Of a stretch of 8,272 nt of DNA, positions 6,627 through 8,272 are shown in pieces. The notes beneath the pieces were generated by a model. That model worked only from the letters and a program-made list of their open reading frames with translations, was not told the origin of the DNA and did no database searches. Origin of the DNA: Paracoccaceae bacterium (GTDB lineage: Bacteria; Pseudomonadota; Alphaproteobacteria; Rhodobacterales; Rhodobacteraceae); contig JAGLUD010000261.1 of assembly GCA_023134935.1 (NCBI GenBank), forward strand, positions 1 through 8,272, given 5' to 3'. The position numbers were made by a program, and so were the translations under genes. Each line of letters starts with the position of its first letter. The first letter of the stretch is position 1.

Positions 6627-7040
6627 TCACTTCTTCTTAAATCCAGCTAGCTTTGCAATTAGGAAAACATAGGCAGTTGTAACCGCAAACGTTGGTACGG
6701 CAATCGTCTGCCCAACAAATGGAATGACGTTAACTCCAATTCCAACCAAGCCTCCCGCTGCCAAAGCCGTTTTAAGATCGGGATCTACCTTTTCCCAAAC
6801 TATACCTGCACGTTCGGCAGCGACTTTTAAATCTTCCACATCAATTTTACCGTCACCATTCAGGTCACCTATATTTCGACCAATGGCGCTCGCGGTACTG
6901 ACCGCCTCTAACGTCTTAACTTTTAGTAGCGAAGCAGTTTCTCCATCAACCACAGCACCAGTTTTTTTAACCGCCTTAGCATAAACGCGGTCTACCGTCC
7001 TGTTGATGTTACCTGTTATTCCTTTAAGATTTGATAGCAT
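6627..7040 (-). CDS. Small EF-hand/dockerin-loop protein with hydrophobic C-terminus
   Basis: This protein has 137 residues from the chosen ATG (7038-7040). The frame also allows ATG at 7046 or 7076 and GTG at 7082 (151 residues). None has a clear Shine-Dalgarno, and I prefer 7040 because the upstream residues look unlike a conserved start. The middle holds one complete calcium loop, DLNGDGKIDVED, with ligands at loop positions 1, 3, 5, 9 and 12. Asp at position 12 makes it dockerin-like. It is followed by LKVAAERAGIVW. The last 45 or so residues are two glycine-rich hydrophobic stretches around IPFVGQ, ending in the basic tail KLAGFKKK, which could be a membrane hairpin. There is no signal peptide. 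The function is unknown; a membrane-associated calcium-responsive protein is possible. Confidence 0.7.
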   Translation of the reverse strand: MLSNLKGITGNINRTVDRVYAKAVKKTGAVVDGETASLLKVKTLEAVSTASAIGRNIGDLNGDGKIDVEDLKVAAERAGIVWEKVDPDLKTALAAGGLVGIGVNVIPFVGQTIAVPTFAVTTAYVFLIAKLAGFKKK

Positions 7041-7087
7041 TAACATATCCAAATACGAGTAAGTAAAGCGCAACATTAGCACAACAT

Positions 7088-7116
7088 TTGTCGAAGTTCA
7101 TCAGGAAATGTAAGAA
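7088..7116 (+). promoter_or_regulatory. Candidate promoter of the polymerase-like gene
   Basis: TTGTCG (7088-7093) and TAAGAA (7111-7116) are 17 bases apart. A 6-base inverted repeat, ACATTT (7084-7089) with AAATGT (7106-7111), overlaps both elements. The site lies in the divergent gap, with the ATG at 7145 about 22 bases after the expected start. The match to consensus is partial. Confidence 0.25.
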
Positions 7117-7144
7117 GGGATACATCAAACAGATTCGGCGTATC

Positions 7145-8272
7145 ATGACCAAAGAACTTAACCCCTGGCATTCCCGCCCCATAGACGTCCATCGCTGGTC
7201 CGAGCACCCAGAAGTGGGCGCGATAGTAGATAATTTATGGACCGAGCACTTTTCGCATTACGGTGCAGAAGATAGCCGGACAGGTCCTAAGCCAAAGACG
7301 ACCTTCAGGAACCAACTTCGGGTGGTTATCCTCGATCTATACGTCGCCTGGCATGACGACCCCACGCTTTGCATCGGTGTTCCGATGTCAGCGAACGGCT
7401 GGAACACCAACTCTCGCTATAACGCCATCCATTTGTCGAAAGCCATTATACTGATTGTCCAGCACCTGCATAAAGTGGGGTTAATTGACCTAGCTGCAGG
7501 TAGTTATTCCGGTCCGTACGCTAAGGGAAACCGAAACACCCGAATAAGAGCCACCGAACAACTCCAGGAGATATTCCAGGGCGCAGGGTTTGGGCGTGAC
7601 GATGTTGGTAAGGTCGGCAACCAAGAATGCATCATCCTAAAACAGGGTGACGAGGCCGGAGACGGCTCGAAGCAGCAAGAATACGAAGACACCGAACTGA
7701 CAAACCAGATGCGACATGATCTCCAAGCCTATAACGCCCTTCTTTCTAGTGCTTTCATTGACATCCCCTCACTCGAAGGACCGTATATCGATGTCCCGAT
7801 CACTAAGGGGCCTGAAACGGGTGGAACGAAGCATCAGCCGATAGATCAGGGCCATAAGTTCGTTCGTCGGATATTTAGTCGAGGCGACTGGGGGTTAAAC
7901 GGTCGCTTCTACGGTGGTTGGTGGCAACAGATCGGGTCAGATTTACGGTCTCAGATATTTATTAATGACAAACCGACGGTAGAGGTGGATTTTAAGGGGC
8001 TGCATGTCGCTATACTTAGCCTCGAGAACGGAGTGGCACTGGAGGGTGATCCCTACGAACTTCCCGAGGGCACAATTCCCGGAGTACCCGCTGTAATGCA
8101 ACGCTCGCTGATCAAACAGCTAATCCTTATCGCGATTAACGCGGGGAACAAGGAGTCGGCTTACCGATCATTCCGAGATGGTTTCCCTACGGGTCACATC
8201 GCTAAATCGATGAAAAACGCCACACTGCATGGGCTCATCAGTGCTTTCGTCGCAAAGCACCCCCAACTCGAA
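7145..8272 (+). CDS. Putative winged-helix plus polymerase-palm-like protein, partial
   Basis: The frame runs from ATG at 7145 to the last base with no stop: 376 residues visible, C-terminus missing. The frame is open upstream to 7067 but has no good start there. The ATG lacks a strong Shine-Dalgarno. Residues 54-145 look like a winged helix: helices LRVVILDLYVAW and HLSKAIILIVQHLHKVGLID, then a wing with NRNTRIRATEQL (129-140), as in replication initiators. A charged linker follows. Residues 238-376 resemble the palm of family A / single-subunit polymerases: NGRFYGGWWQ (252-261), motif A-like PTVEVDFKGLH (277-287) with Asp282, DPYEL (302-306), then R320-x3-K324 and AIN (330-332) at the motif B position. 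Motif C should lie beyond the window. G+C is 33 of 60 at 7861-7920, nearer the core than the two small genes. That this is a gene is very likely; polymerase function is inferred. Confidence 0.8.
   Translation, partial: MTKELNPWHSRPIDVHRWSEHPEVGAIVDNLWTEHFSHYGAEDSRTGPKPKTTFRNQLRVVILDLYVAWHDDPTLCIGVPMSANGWNTNSRYNAIHLSKAIILIVQHLHKVGLIDLAAGSYSGPYAKGNRNTRIRATEQLQEIFQGAGFGRDDVGKVGNQECIILKQGDEAGDGSKQQEYEDTELTNQMRHDLQAYNALLSSAFIDIPSLEGPYIDVPITKGPETGGTKHQPIDQGHKFVRRIFSRGDWGLNGRFYGGWWQQIGSDLRSQIFINDKPTVEVDFKGLHVAILSLENGVALEGDPYELPEGTIPGVPAVMQRSLIKQLILIAINAGNKESAYRSFRDGFPTGHIAKSMKNATLHGLISAFVAKHPQLE

Noticed and set aside
7504..7692. A 62-codon frame on the minus strand
   Set aside because: It lies wholly inside the polymerase-like gene and its product is low-complexity Ser/Pro-rich, so it is a shadow.
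1..8272. CRISPR array or insertion sequence
   Set aside because: No regularly spaced 20-40 base repeats, no transposase motifs and no paired terminal inverted repeats with target duplication were seen on either strand.

Overview
The window looks like chromosomal DNA from a marine alphaproteobacterium, most likely a roseobacter-type member of the Rhodobacterales. The call rests on the style of the core proteins (citramalate synthase, CysRS, NDUFAF6-like protein, MFS carrier) and on a tRNA-Gln(CTG) with an encoded CCA end. No species can be named from the sequence alone.

Bases 1-5710 are ordinary core genome. The 3' part of an MFS transporter gene on the + strand converges, 3 bases apart, with a minus-strand block. 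In transcription order that block reads: a small PepSY-type membrane protein (4873-5463), cysS for cysteinyl-tRNA synthetase (3201-4700), cimA for (R)-citramalate synthase (1472-3100), and a squalene/phytoene-synthase-fold protein related to the complex I assembly factor NDUFAF6 (660-1475). The last two overlap by ATGA and are probably translationally coupled. Two back-to-back perfect stem-loops fill the cysS-cimA gap, the second ending 2 bases before the cimA Shine-Dalgarno. The core block closes with a + strand tRNA-Gln(CTG) at 5637-5710, which has its own good promoter.

Everything after the tRNA (5711-8272) looks accessory. A 516-base gene-poor stretch holds spaced direct repeats and several short perfect palindromes. 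It is followed by a small AT-rich secreted protein gene (6227-6619, +) and a convergent small protein gene (6627-7040, -) whose product has one EF-hand/dockerin-type calcium loop and a hydrophobic C-terminus. Last is a long reading frame that starts at 7145 and is still open at the end of the window. Its 376 visible residues look like an N-terminal winged-helix region followed by a palm-like domain. The palm-like part has an acidic motif resembling motif A of family A / single-subunit polymerases and an R-x3-K motif where motif B would be. No integrase is visible, so an element inserted at the 3' end of the tRNA is an inference from position, composition and content.

The best candidate for something undescribed is the polymerase-like protein, considered together with the repeat-bearing noncoding stretch and the two small genes between it and the tRNA.
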